Positions 33,859-47,000 of a stretch of 64,000 nucleotides of DNA are shown here, in pieces. Made by a program: the position numbers and the translations under genes. The stretch is from Proales similis. Lineage: Eukaryota > Rotifera > Eurotatoria > Ploima > Proalidae. Where the stretch lies: positions 1 through 64,000 of the forward strand of contig JAGVRJ010000002.1 of assembly GCA_019059635.1 (NCBI GenBank), given 5' to 3'. Position 1 is the stretch's first letter. Each line of letters starts with the position of its first letter. The notes under the pieces are model-generated. The model was not told where the DNA came from, searched no databases, and was given only the letters and a program-made list of their open reading frames with translations.

Positions 33859-35070
33859 ATGTCTGCCGCCAAAGGAATACTAAGCTTGCAAGATGAGGAC
33901 TTGAGCAAGATTCTGGTTGCCTCAGCTCACTTGGGTGCCCAGAACTTGAACTTCCAAATGGAGCAGTATGTTTACAAGCGTAAAAACGATGGTGTGTGTC
34001 TCTTCAACATCAAGAAAATGTGGGAAAAACTTGTTCTCGCTGCTCGAGTCATCGCCGCCATCGAAAACCCCGCTGATGTCTGCATCATTTCGGCTCGTCA
34101 AATTTCGCAACGTGCTGTTCTCAAGTACGCCCGATACACTGGTAAGATGCATTTTATTTAATTTGGGATGTGATGAGCTTTTCTATCAGTGTCCTGGCCA
34201 CTGAAATTTACGCTGATGTTTTTTATAACGATCTAAGCCTGATCCCAAAATTTGCCTAAAATGTTCTATTCAATTATAAACTATCGGTATTAGGTGCTAC
34301 TCCGATTGCTGGACGTTTCACTCCAGGTTCATTCACAAATCAGATCCAGTCTGCTTTCAAAGAACCGCGATTGATCATCGTTACTGACCCGATCGCTGAT
34401 CACCAGCCAATCACTGAGGCATCATACTGCAACATCCCTATTATTGCCTTCACCAACTCTGATAACATGCTGCGACACATTGATGTAGCCATTCCGTGCA
34501 ACAACAGGGTAAGTGAACTTTTCAATTTTCTGAAACGTTTTAGCTGAGTGCAAATGATGACTATATGACGATTTCGGACTCTCATGACGAAGTTAATCGT
34601 ACTGAGCAACTGAAGCACTCATCAATAATTCGAATAATCACGCCTTATTCCAAAAATATGAGGCGATAAGATAGACAGATAATAATTAATTTCATTTTCA
34701 GGGTCCAGTTTCGATTGGTCTGATGATTTGGTTTTTGGCTCGAGAAGTCTTGCGCATCCGTGGCCAATTGCCTCGTTCTGAGCCTTGGGACGTGATGCCC
34801 GACTTGTTCTTCTATCGTGATCAGGAAGAGATGGCTAAGGAGGAGCAACAAGCTCCAGCTGAGGCTCAAGAGCAACTCGAGCAAAACCTTAACCCTGTTG
34901 CCGATCAAGATTGGGAGCAGGCCGGAGTTCAAGTTGGTCAAAATGATGCTTTGGCTTCAGGTTTTGTTCCGACCGATGATTGGGGCGCAGTTGATGATAA
35001 CTGGAATAAGCCAGTTGCTGAGAACTGGACTGCTCCATCAGGTGCTACCAACTGGAGTGCTACCAACTAA
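33859..35070 (+). CDS. RPSA: 40S ribosomal protein SA (uS2)
   Basis: Three exons close in frame (33859-34141, 34294-34508, 34702-35070) for 288 aa; human RPSA is 295. The uS2 fold is clear: [54 protein letters not shown] and [16 protein letters not shown]. The animal-type C-terminal tail carries the acidic/tryptophan repeats ([26 protein letters not shown]). It is a structural protein of the 40S head-body junction; the laminin-receptor activity of this family is a secondary claim. Introns here (152 and 193 nt) are longer than average for the window. Confidence 0.97.
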
Positions 35071-36100
35071 GTCAAATGTCAGGGGCAGCATTTGAAGAAT
35101 AAAATAATTTAAAAGAAAATCTTCATATTTAATGTTTTTCAAACAATCTAGTTTTATTTCATTACAGTAGAAGATAGGATCATAAGATTAATCGAAAAAT
35201 TGTTTGAGGCATCAATAGCACACATCATTTATTATCCAAGGCGTCTTCTCGCATTTAAAGAGAAAAAAGGTTATTCGAACCAAATCTGAAGAGTGAATTT
35301 CTCGGAACAAAATAATGCCGCCAAGATAATTAAGAAAATTGATCGACATGCGCCTAAGGAGATGAACATTTGTGTTTTTTTTGCAAAATAATACAACCTA
35401 ATTAAGGTCTCTTTCATTGAAATGAAATGTTGGCAGGTGAACAAACGGGCTCTGCATTCTATCGGTATAGGAGGGAAATTTATTCTTAATCGAGAAGTCA
35501 ATTTCGACAAAATGTGAATTAATCATTGGCTCGTGCAGCTCTACTTAGAAAATTAAAAGAAAAGTCGATACTGGTGTAGCTAGTCATTTTGGTCATTCAG
35601 TTTGTGAATAGAAAAGAGATGACCAATTTGAGCGGTCGGTCTCATGTGAATTCTTTCATTTCGAAATCATATCGCTAATTAAATTCGAATTCAGTCTACA
35701 TCGAAAGACAGAATTAGACGTGTTAAAAGTGGCGGCTTAGCTGGGCTATTTATTGTATGACGGCAAAAAATAATTAAATTCCCGCTTATCCTACTCTCAT
35801 GAATTCATTCATACAGAATGATGATGCCGGTGCATTTCTGCTTGGGTGCTTCCTGTGCTTTTTCTTATGCAATTTTGACAGCTTCAAATTGACTCACTTC
35901 TTCATACACGAGGCATACAAATTCTGTCTTTGTGTTTAGTTGTCGAAAATCCGGGTGTGCTGCCTTAATCCGGTATGCGATTCAACACAGAAGTATAACT
36001 TAAACCTCCAAATGTTAACAACTATTTATTACTAGAATAATACGTGCAGATATACTCCGATTGTGACTTTTTGTTATTTTTAGAAATCACATCTCTAGCG
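35071..36100. other. Intergenic / Pax upstream region
   Basis: About 1 kb between RPSA and the first Pax exon, AT-rich with no supported gene. It should contain the RPSA 3' UTR (AATAAA at about 35099) and the Pax promoter. An acceptor-like TTTTTAG lies at 36077-36083, 17 bases before the Pax start. Confidence 0.45.
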
Positions 36101-38881
36101 ATGAAAACGAGTTTTTTTTCTGTGGAAACATTTAATTCTGAGCAACGTATAAAGCTTGGACAACCAAATTTAATTTCTCATCGAGAAACGCCGTCTGAAG
36201 TTGATTTCCAATTTGGTCAGTATTCGCCACACAGCGAGTTCTACGAGTCAATAGTGGCGAAAAAAGACAGGCTCATTACTCATTATCTTCAAAACCCTGA
36301 GCCAACCGAGAGATACTTGCCTGAGTTCTTCGAGTATAAAAGTAAGCCATTTATAACGATATGTGAAAATTTAAGAGCATGGAAAGGGGTAGACATTTAA
36401 TGAGGGATGAGCCTAAATAATCAAGTGGCTTTCAGACCATTTAGATCCCTAGTAGCGATCACTATTCCTAATTAGAATTCTATGCTTGAACGATAAAAGG
36501 AGAGTGTTTGAAATTAATTATCAAATTAGAATGTCATCATCTCAACTATTCATTCTCATAAGTAACATAAATAATTCCGAACGGAAGTCTAAGAACCAAG
36601 CAAAACTCATTTGCTTGTATATGTATCTTAAGGACCAATAAGAAACTGAGTCTCAATGCAACCACTCACATAACAGGATTTTGTCCAATGGGGGCCTAAT
36701 TCTAACATAACGGTAGTTTTTCATTGGCTCAAACAAGCTTGGTCGGTACCAGTTGATACTCGTCAAATGAATCCAATTTCATGTTAGAAGGAACTGACAA
36801 GTTGACAATTTGCATGCTCCAAAAATCGCTATCCAAATCTTTCATTTAGTCCAATCTGAACAGTCCATATATTTTAGACAAGCATTAAATATTTTTCATT
36901 TGAATTAGAATTCTTTTTCCATGTTCGCATTTGATCATCTAGTTACCGCGGCCCAGTATCGGTACTCCAAAATGGGTAAATTTAATAATGCTTTAAAATT
37001 CTACTCCCGTTTCCATGCTCTTAACCTCACCTGATTCAATCAAATCAAACTTAAATATCTTCTGTATTGTAATGCTTGAAAACAGGCCATGGAGGAATAA
37101 ATCAGCTCGGAGGAGTATTTGTGAATGGACGGCCTCTTCCTGACGCAGTGCGGCAAAAAATTGTAGAGCTAGCAAAACAAGGCGTACGTCCTTGTGATAT
37201 ATCAAGACAGCTACGTGTATCACATGGATGTGTTAGCAAAATATTGGGAAGATTTTATGAGACTGGCTCCATTAAACCAGGAGTGATTGGAGGTTCAAAA
37301 CCAAAAGTTGCCACTCCAACAGTAGTAAATGCTATCGCAGAGTACAAAAGAAAAAACCCTACAATGTTCGCATGGGAGATTAAAGAACGTCTTATTTCAG
37401 AGGGAATATGTGACCCCGATAAGGTTCCTAGTGTGAGCTCTATTAACAGGTATTAATTCTCAATAACCTTGGACGTTTATTTTCAAATGAGACAAGTAAT
37501 ATGTATTTTCAGGATTGTGAGGAATAAAACAAGTGAAAAAGATCATTTACCAGGAGGCTTTAATGCCTTTAGTGATGAAAGAACGAGCCATCAAGCAGCT
37601 AATAAAGTAAAGGACGAATTTGGAAACGAGGCTGGGGACAAAAGTAGTCTTAATCGTAAAGTGCTTGATCACGATTTTCTCGTGTCCAAAAAACAAGAAG
37701 GCGTACTAGGTTTTAAGAATGACATTAAAACTAACTATAAAGATACTATGTCCGTCTATAATATGGCCCAATTCGAAAATTATGGGCCGCAAAAATCACT
37801 AGACCACTCAGCCAATCCGTGCGCTAACAATCTTTACAAGCAATCATTTCCAACCAAAAACGTCAGTCATGCCGACAGCTCCTCTTCAACGGGAATATCA
37901 ACTGAATCAACCGAGTCTATTAGCCCTGTAGAAAGTAAGTAGTAGTAAAGTTTATTATTAGTTTATTACAACAATGTGCAGGCAAGATCACAAAATGATC
38001 TGAATTTGTCCATCAGAATTCCGATTGAGACTTTTGTGACTCGTCGAGTAATATTGACATACTCTTGGGAGAGAATTAATTAGCTCAAAAAACAGACTTC
38101 AGACTAAAAGCTAGCCACAGGGCCCACAAAGTGGTTCACTTGAAAAACCCGACAGTGATGGCTCTAGTCACGGTTGGTTTGCGGTGAAAGCTTCTTAATG
38201 TTTCATCCATATCGAGTCGGAAAAGAAAAGAATGATATGCTTGCATGCGCATGTCAACCGTATCCATTTGATCTAACATCTCCGACTTTGTAGATGACAT
38301 AATGCGAAAGAGTGGCAGCTTGTGCATGAGCGACGCGAGCGGTAGTGTCACAGGCGGTAATAAAAAAGCTAGTCTCATGCTCATGGAGCTATTGGAGAAA
38401 TACTTTCGGCAGAATCCGTGGTATGATATGACTAATTTAGATGAGCTAATTAAACTAACTGGACTGGATGAGCTCAGCATCAAAGTAATGAATTTCTAAT
38501 TTAAAATAATTAAATCATTTCAGCCAGACTTATTCCTAAATAATATCTGAATAGCAACTGTTTGAAGAGAAGCGCATGAAATGGCGGATGGAAAGTGAAC
38601 TACTCAACGCAGCATCTTCATATAATTCAGGCTATCATGCAGAACAGCTTCATAACTATCAGATGCACCACTATGGCCAGCAATCTCATAAGCCATATAT
38701 ATCCTCACAGCCGAATGCTTTCTACCCACAATCAACTCAGTATGCCTATCAGCTTGATGGATGCATGGGATACAACCAGATAATGCCTAGCAATGACGAT
38801 ACGCCTAATAGAGCAAACTTTGTCAATTGGAAAGTTGGCAATTTTCAGCAATTCACCTCTTTGCCTAGTTCGTCTAATTAA
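36101..38881 (+). CDS. Pax2/5/8-type transcription factor with decayed homeodomain
   Basis: Five exons close in frame: 36101-36341, 37086-37449, 37513-37934, 38294-38484, 38555-38881, ~514 aa. The paired domain fills residues ~82-209 ([77 protein letters not shown]) and is of Pax2/5/8 type. No octapeptide is seen in the 150-residue linker. Residues ~361-420 align to a full homeodomain without gaps: LLEKYF for helix 1, DELIKLTGL, then [10 protein letters not shown] for helix 3. There Trp48 is Leu, position 50 Glu and the invariant Asn51 is Glu. The tail is Q/Y/S-rich ([17 protein letters not shown]). It should bind DNA through the paired domain. The 80-residue N-terminus is unusual; its exon joins in phase 1 at the classical site before the paired box. 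Confidence 0.88.
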
Positions 38882-39563
38882 TTCTTACCCTGATTACTTT
38901 ATAAAGCATATTTTGGTAGAGCCTTTATCTAAAATGTTACGTAGATGCTTCATTCGAGTTTCTAACCAAAATTTAATAGTGAATATATAATGCCTTGAAA
39001 AAATCTTGTTGGCTGGCTTTAATTATAGGGCACAAATAGAAGCTCGACATGCATCACCATATTTATTAAAGAAACTGCTGTTTTCTAATTTCGACTGTCG
39101 TTTCTTACAAATAAAAAGAGCTCAACTCCTAAAAATTCTAGTTTCTCATTTTATTTTCGGTCATTATCAGTGCGAATTTAAATTATTGTCAATGCAGAAT
39201 CACGAATGAATCAGAAATAAGATAAAAGACTAAATCAAAATTAGAACATGAAATTACAGATGAAAATTAGCGTTGGAAGTGTTTATATCTTCCTGCGGTA
39301 AACTGATTGTATTTTATAAAGAAATTAGTTGTTGAAATGTTGTTCAACTTTAAACAATGGTCTCTGCTTCTCAATGGGTTCTCGTAGCATACTTTTATAG
39401 AGACGATTATGATTGTACTTGCTTACATTTAAATTGAACCAATGAACACTATAAATTATCCCAAACGAGGTGCTTGATTAACCTTGGGGACCACTTTAAA
39501 TTTCAAACCAAGATAAATTAGCGAATTGCTCAAATGTGTATTCCACGTTCACCAGAATTAACG
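38882..39563. other. Intergenic between convergent Pax genes
   Basis: A 682-bp AT-rich gap between the two facing stop codons. Short frames at 38793-39209 are without motifs. It must carry both 3' UTRs and any shared terminator or enhancer. Confidence 0.45.
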
Positions 39564-42444
39564 TTATCTGTAAAAGTTAATAGATAGATATTCGAACAAA
39601 AGATTTTGATCTAAAATACCTGAGTTTGATGCCAGATTAACCGAATTAAGAAATTCAAAATTTTGGCGTATCATGTTACAACCATTGAACGAGTCTCCTG
39701 AATGATAATTTGAATAATTAGTCTCTAATACTTTATATTTTTCACATTGGTTAGAGAGCGTGAGGGAAAAGCAGTGGTCGGTTGAACTCGTTAGATCAGG
39801 GTTAAGATATTTGTTATATTCTTGCGGAGCTTGTTCACTCTTGAAAACTGTACCATTTGTGACATAAATAATCTCATTATTGTGGTTAACATAATACGTG
39901 CTGTTACTGTTTGATTCCTCGTGTCTGATTGGATCCAAGTCTAAAAATTACCTGTATAATTTTTATTTAAATTACGATCGGATTTTTTCTTACTTGGTCC
40001 ATGTATTTGGCTTCTTTGATTAAACGAATTGAGAGCCGATTCCCCTGACAATCCAGTATCAGTACTAATAAACTGAACTTAAATAGAAATGGTTAATTTT
40101 TGAATATATGAACTGTGTCCTCTTCTTACCAGGTGATAGCAAAGTGCCCCGAACGTGATGGTGATGTGTCGGATTAAATTGCGATAATGTAGTGTAGTGG
40201 TTAGAGGATGTGCTTGGCTCGAATTGATTGACCATCTCGTGACCGAAACTAGTTCCTTCTTGATGAGCTGCCGATCGCTGATCCAGATATAGAGGCTTGA
40301 TTATCAAAATAGAGCTTACATTAATTAAAAAAGTTAATTTTTATGAATATTTTTATCCTTTACCATCATCGCTAGCTGTTGTTCGTTAATAATTTGTGAA
40401 TGAGTAAATCCTTGTACCATTTCAGACGTTTGCACATTAAATGGAGCATTCAAGGCGGCGAAAAGCTGTTCAGTTTGCTCGTTGAGTAATTGAAAATGTA
40501 AGGTTCGTGTGGATTGTGGGATTACTTCTCTTGAGTATTCGAACGCGTTTTCAGAGTCTTCAGGTCCGTTAAGTAGTTTTCTGTGCCCCAATGAAGCTTG
40601 TGGGATAAGAAGAGCGTGTTGGTTAGGAATGCAGTTTGAATTAATAATATGCTGGTTGTCATCTCCCGATTCTGGAATCGATTTAGCTAATTGCAGTTGA
40701 AGAAAACTTGGGTTTAATGTTTGGTAAGAAGAGAGCTCGAGTTTGCAAGGTTTGCAGTTTATGTTTTCCTAATTTTTACAGAGAAAATCGAATGAAGAAG
40801 ATTTAGATTGGATTTTTTCATGCCATTTTCTTTAAGTACCTGCGAGTGAATCACTTGATTGGTGATCAAGTTATGCTCTGAATTTCCAGAATGAATTGAA
40901 AATTCATGCTGATGGTTAAACATACTTCCAAGCGAATAAGGATGGTTATGACTATGCTCAATTGATTGAGACGAAGAAACTGATCCTGAAGAAACCGACG
41001 AGGAAACAGATCCAGTAACTAAGAGCTGGGGAGACGCGGGTCCCGATTCACTTTTAGATGATTCGTTAAAACTTATCGATGAGTTGGCAGAACGAGATTG
41101 ATCCAGATTCTTGTATTTATGCCTGCTCCTAACAATCCTATTTATTTTAGAATAATTTAATATTTAAAAGACTTTAAGATTCGCTGAATAGGGGAATTAC
41201 CTATTTATACTGGAAACAGAGGGGGCTTTATCATGGCTGCAAATACCATCACTGATGAGCTTTTCTCGAATCTCCCATGCAAACATATTCGGGTTACGCA
41301 CTTTGTAGTTTGAGATTGAATCAATAACCATTGAAGTTGCAACCTTAGGTTTAGAACCACCAATAAGGCCTGGTTTAATAGAACCCGTCGAGTTGAATCT
41401 AATAGGATTACTTAAGTAATGCAGGTAAACATTATCACGAATAATTACTTGGTTAAAATTTTGCTAACACAACCGTGCGAGACCTTGAGTTGTTTGGAAA
41501 TATCGCAAGGTCTGGTCCCTTTTTTGGCCAGCTCAACGATGAGGCGGCGAATTTCATCTGGAAGTGGTCGGCCGTTTACAAAAGAGCCTCCAAGTTGGTT
41601 TACTCCGCTCTCTAAACGATAATTGTTGGCTATGAGTAAAAATAAAAATTGATTTAGATAAACTGAATCACTAATGCCTATTCTAGTGCAATACAACTAT
41701 TTTAGGCCTTCATTCAATAATAATTTTTCTCTTACTTGAGCATTTATAATTTTCGCCACCTTCTTCAGTATTTTCTTCGTTAGCTGCCGATAAACAGAGT
41801 TCTTTGAATTTTTTGAGATAACATGGCGAAAAATATTTTTCGAAATGCTTACTTTTTTTCGATCGACTGTTTCTAGAGCTAGATTTTGAGGTCTTCGAAG
41901 CATTCAAATTAAAATAATTTCCAATTTGATTATTTCGACTTTTTTTAGAATCAGAGTTGGCTGACGTGGCCTCTTTTATGGTGTTATTGGGTGTTGAATA
42001 GCTTGGTGGTGTGTTTTCAATTTGATTTAAACCAATTCCACGACTCGTAGCATAAAGTGCTGTCGAATCTGAACTCTGCAATTGACCTTCTACGAATTGT
42101 TCTTCGTTTTCAATTATTTCCGAAAATTTGGATAATTTGCCCGCTCGTTTCTCTAAGTCATCTTGTTCAATTCGAGAGTTGAGCATAGGATCGATTGAAA
42201 ATTTGGCGATAGGGGAAGACTGGGTATCTTCTCGTAACTCTGAATTAGATTGGTCAGATTGTTGAATGATCCATAACTGATCACTCCGCTGAATGGCTTT
42301 ACGACGAATTAAACCGGTACATGTTTCACCTGGTATTGACTCTTTTGGCTGCGTCTCACTAATCCCTTCCTCTGCTTGGAGCTCATTGGAGTGGCTAGAA
42401 GGTCGCTTTAAAATTATTTCGCCTCGATTCAGTTCATTTTCCAT
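39564..42444 (-). CDS. Second Pax2/5/8-type transcription factor, no homeodomain
   Basis: Eight exons close in frame: 42444-41736, 41611-41449, 41398-41201, 41137-40840, 40768-40364, 40295-40130, 40077-39994, 39940-39564, ~799 aa. The paired domain covers residues ~238-362: [76 protein letters not shown]. It is preceded by a very long polar N-terminus (237 residues, with an [12 protein letters not shown] basic patch). Long S/Q/N/H-rich regions follow, with HPYSLGSMF as a possible vestigial octapeptide. No homeodomain is convincing; [18 protein letters not shown] is a weak helix-1 candidate. It shares two intron positions with the neighbour Pax gene and adds one inside the paired domain. Likely an inverted duplicate that has diverged. 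Confidence 0.87.
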
Positions 42445-44099
42445 GATGGACCAGTTCGGTAGAAATAGACAGAGCTGAACAAAGTAATTGAGCCGTAACG
42501 TAACAAGGCAAACAAACGCTAAAAAAATATTAGGTTTTTTTCATCGATCTATAAATCGATGCAAATGCTGATGCTCGAGCTGATCTAAAAATGTAAAAGA
42601 TCAAAATAAATTAAACAAGTTTGAATTATCAGTTGAGTCCGATTTTTCATGACTTATTCAACCATTTAAGGTCAAAAGTGAATTGGAGCGTACAAGAAGG
42701 TAAAATTTTATCCAGTAACCATGAACCCTTTAGTCTGTCTTTCTGACACTACGCTTGATTTGAGTTCAAATCAAGTCATGGATGTATAATCTCTAGTCAG
42801 ATTATGAACCTTTTATCAGGATGATTTGAACCCTACACACTATTTGAATCGAATGTATAGGTGGTCAGCTTTGGTGGTGTAAGTTATTTTTTAGATACAA
42901 ATACACCAAGCGTGAAAGAAGCGATTTTAAGAAAAGCCAACGCAAATAAAAGGCATGCCAAGTAAACATAATTCAAGTGAATAATGAGCGCCAAAATAAA
43001 ATAAAAGATTTAATGATAGTTAGATGTTTACCTGCATTTGAAAAAACTCTCGAGCATGAGAGAAAGAGAGAAGAGCATATTGTGTTTATTTAATTGCGTT
43101 TTCATTTGAGTTTAGTTTTGGCCTGACGCGAAAGAAGCCTTCTAATGATAGGACAATGATAATGGACCTCTGAATGGGTATAATAGAAAGGAGCAAAGAT
43201 TGATGACGACGAGACAAAATGAGGTTGATGATCAAGATATATTGCCCGAACCCATCGCTCTTCAGAGTCCAAATGCATAAATCGATCTTCAAGTCAACAA
43301 AAAAGGCATTAAGATAAAAAAATATTTTCTCTTTTTATTCACCTGGCAAGAAAACTTAAACCGCGCACAAGAGCTTTAGACAAGAATTCAAAGATCATGA
43401 ACAATTAAAATTTTGAAAGATGTGCCTTTCCCAAGCAAAAATTTTACCTTGACTCGCATCCAATCATGAGCCATAGAGAAGTAGTCAAATTGCCCGTTTT
43501 TAGGCCAATCAAATATTCCCAACTGTTCAACATATTTGCATAATAAATAGGTGTTTTTTTAAACGCTAAAATAGACGCTTGGCAGGTATTGGCCCCATCA
43601 GCTGGATAGCTTTCGGAAAAGCCAGGTCAAATGCGATCCAAGTGACAATTAAAATAAATCGCCTTAAGGGATTTATATCAAATGATAGACGAGATAAAAC
43701 ATTTCGATGCTCGAGCCAATCCAAAAAGAGTGCAAGCTATAGCCAAGAGCTAAATTGAAGACAAATCTAGGAACGGCTGAGAGACAATAAATGAGAATGA
43801 TGCACGAAAACTTTTGACAAAAATGATATTAGTATTAAGAACATTTTGCCTCCTAGGTCAAATTCGTGAATCTGGCTCGCAGCTGTAAGCCAATTATGTT
43901 TATTCAGATTCAATTTAAAATTCTTTCACATATCTTTTCTAAGATCAATCTTGCCAAAAAGGGAAGTGTTAAGAATTTCTTATATCACTCGTTCCATTTT
44001 GTCGACGTGTATACCAGGTTTATCCAAAAGGATTGATTTTGAACAGTGGAATAGTTCTTTATTGGTATAAGACTTAAATAAGCAACACCGAAGGTTAAA
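42445..44099. other. Pax upstream region, no gene seen
   Basis: About 1.65 kb upstream of the second Pax gene and downstream of FBXW10. AT-rich, with no supported frame; the longest, 68 codons on the minus strand near 43086-43292, has no motif. A near-palindrome TTGATTTGAGTTCAAATCAA occurs at 42754-42773. This is the likely place for Pax cis-regulatory DNA. Confidence 0.45.
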
Positions 44100-47000
44100 T
44101 CAATTTTTGAAATTAGGGTTATTATCCCTGCTGTTTTTTAAAAGCAAGCTGCCATGGTACAAACCTTTTGATTTTTTTAGCCACAGCTCTCGACACTCTT
44201 TTGCCTTCTTTTCTAGTTCTTGTTTTTCATGCTCGTATTTACAACGTGTAATTTGCCTAGCATTGATTTCTTCCTGTTCAAAAGTGACCAGGTTTAGACT
44301 TTTCTCTAAGCCTATTAAGGACGTCTGATTAGCAGAATTCACAAGTCTCGGAGCAGCCAACGGGGTAGCAGGTGTCTTATTTTGTTTATGAATTGGACGA
44401 ACAATAAGTGCAGGGTGCGCAGATTTACATCGTCCCATTTGCTGTAAGGCGTCTTTGGAACTTTCTCTTACCATTGTTATTCTATTAGGTCTTGGAATCT
44501 TTGGCTTCACGTTGAGAGGAAACATATTGGCATCAGTCTTGTACTTGTATTCTTCTATCAAAAAGGTCTTAGCCACGGTTTTTTTAACAGCACCAATAAC
44601 AGGGCTTTTCATTTCTTCGGCTATTTTGCAATTTTCCTTTCCATGACGGTATTCTTTGATGCAATGATCAACTGCTTCAGAGGCGTTTGCCGGTGTTGTT
44701 GAAGGACGTGGAGGAATATCTATTGCTCCTTTTATTCCCATCATTGATGCAAGCTCTTTAGGAAGAGACTTTTTAGATTCTGAATCAGGAGCAATCGGGC
44801 CTAAAAATCTAACACTTTGTTGAATCATTTTAATTTCCATTAGTTGTTTTCTCAAAAAGTCTTTTGCTTGATCTAAAGATTGAGTTTCATGTTCAAAATC
44901 ATCGCCTCTGCCAGTTTGGACGCTGTATGAATAAGCCTCGCGTTTTTTTTCCAAGTGCTTAGTATCAGCTGCTTCCTTGGCCAAAGAACTTCGGCAGTTG
45001 CGAGTATCTTTTCTGATATTAATTGAGTAAATAACTGAGGCTCTTTTATTCAGCGCTAATTCAGATAGATTGCCTTCACAATCTTTAGGAAAATTTGGAA
45101 AGTTAATGCTTATTTGCTGCTGCTCCAAAGCATCTTTCATGGCTCTAATTCCAAGGGGACGTGCGCTATGATCAAGCATAGTCGTTCTTTGATCACTGAA
45201 CAATCTTGTATTTGGCGTTGAGGCTAATTCCATTCTCGAAGCTCGGATTGAAGAATAAGGGCGGTGCCGAGCTATTGAATTTGTATCGGGAAAATCTGTT
45301 GCCGATTCGATGTAGTTGTTTTTTTTCCGGTGGCCATATTCAAATTTTATGGGTTCGAATTCCAACAAGAGAACAGAGCTCTCAGTATTGACCAATATAC
45401 TATTCAATTGAATTGTTAGAGACAAGATTGGATCGCATTGACTGTTTCCTCTAAGGACTCGAATACAATCACCGGTTAAAATGTTCCAAATGCGAATTTT
45501 TCCATCAGCAGACCCTGTTATTGCTCGCAAAAACATGAATTCTAAGCAGAGAACCTCTCTAAAACATTAAATCCTAGTAGATTTTTAACGAAAAATAAAG
45601 CTAGCAATAGATTTACTTTGGGTGTCTCAAAGCAATTATGCATTTTCTGTGCTTTCCTTGAGTACTATACACTTGGCAGTATGTGTCTCTACTGCAACTC
45701 AAAAGGTGCCATCTATCAAGTTTCACTGCTGTCACTGGTCCTTGATGCGCAGTTATCGTCTTTGTTTTTAAGTTGAGCTTTCAACTAGAGTTCTTAGTTT
45801 TGGTGCAGTTTCAGTACCTTAATCAAACGACCCGAAGTTATGTGAAAAAGCTTGATACGGCCAGTTAATCCTCCAGTTGCGCAAAGTTCTTCATAAATCG
45901 CCACGCATGTTATCGAGTATGAATGACGGAAAGTTCTCCAAGATTTTTTGCGTCCAATAAGCCAGACTAAACTTATCTTTCTTTTTAAGTTAATTATGAT
46001 GTAGGAAGTAGAAATTTTACTTCGACAGGTTTTATCCGAGCTGCCAGAAATTAATCTCTTAGTGTCTTCGTCCATTAAAAGACATGTCACAGTTTGCTGA
46101 TGCCCATGAAATGTTCTCAGACACCGACCGGTTTCAGTAGACCAACACCTTATGCTTGTGTCATAACTGCCTGTTATAACCTCTTGACTTTTTCGGCAAA
46201 CATAAATGCAGCGAATTGAACCTGCATGGCCTTGAATAGTATTGCTTCTCTCGACTGCAGTCTTTGTGTCAATCATTCGAATTTTCTTATCAAAAGAGCC
46301 ATACGCAACCAAGTTTCTTGCATCAAAACTCACTACTCTGTGCGGATCGCGCTTATGCTTTAAAAGAAGAACATTGTAAGCGCCACAAAATATATTTCTC
46401 TCCTCCATGATCACATTTCTTGTCGCAAAGCCGGCAAAAGCTGTTTTCCAGCTATGCTCAGTTTTACTATGTACGAATATTTCACGTTCTTCATCGTTTC
46501 TGACTGGTTCGTACGTTCCTGGATGTAGATTTGGAACCTTAACATCGACATTGTCGGCATAAGAAGAGTCGCATTCTAATGCAGATGTTCCCTTTGAATG
46601 AATCAAATAATCAGTTAAGTCATGGGTCAGATATCGGAGTGGAATTTACTCTTAAAAGAAGTGTATCGTCCATCATAAGTTTAGTTGCAAACCTTTCCTG
46701 CCGTACCTCGCAAACAAGTCCAGTCCAATATTTACTCACAGTAAGCGCACTTCTTAAACTCTTAAAATCCAGCTTTTTCAAAATAAATTTCGATAAGTAG
46801 ATCGGCAGCATTTTAATAAAATCAACTTGATTTGAACCAGTTGAATAATAAAGGAACCTTTGATCTAAAAATCTCAAATCTTCATCTGTCTCATCTTCTT
46901 CTTGATCAAAGGCATTGCATTCGATTTCAGTTTCATTTTCATCGATTATATCTAAAGCACTAGCACCTGTAACGGAGCCAGGTTCATCGAGAATTCTTCG

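Noticed and set aside
38136-38483. 115-codon minus-strand frame inside the first Pax gene
   Set aside because: It overlaps exon 4, whose phase and homeodomain alignment on the plus strand are convincing.
42754-42773. Near-palindrome TTGATTTGAGTTCAAATCAA as an operator or paired site
   Set aside because: It is a single AT-rich palindrome with no second copy; not enough to name a function.
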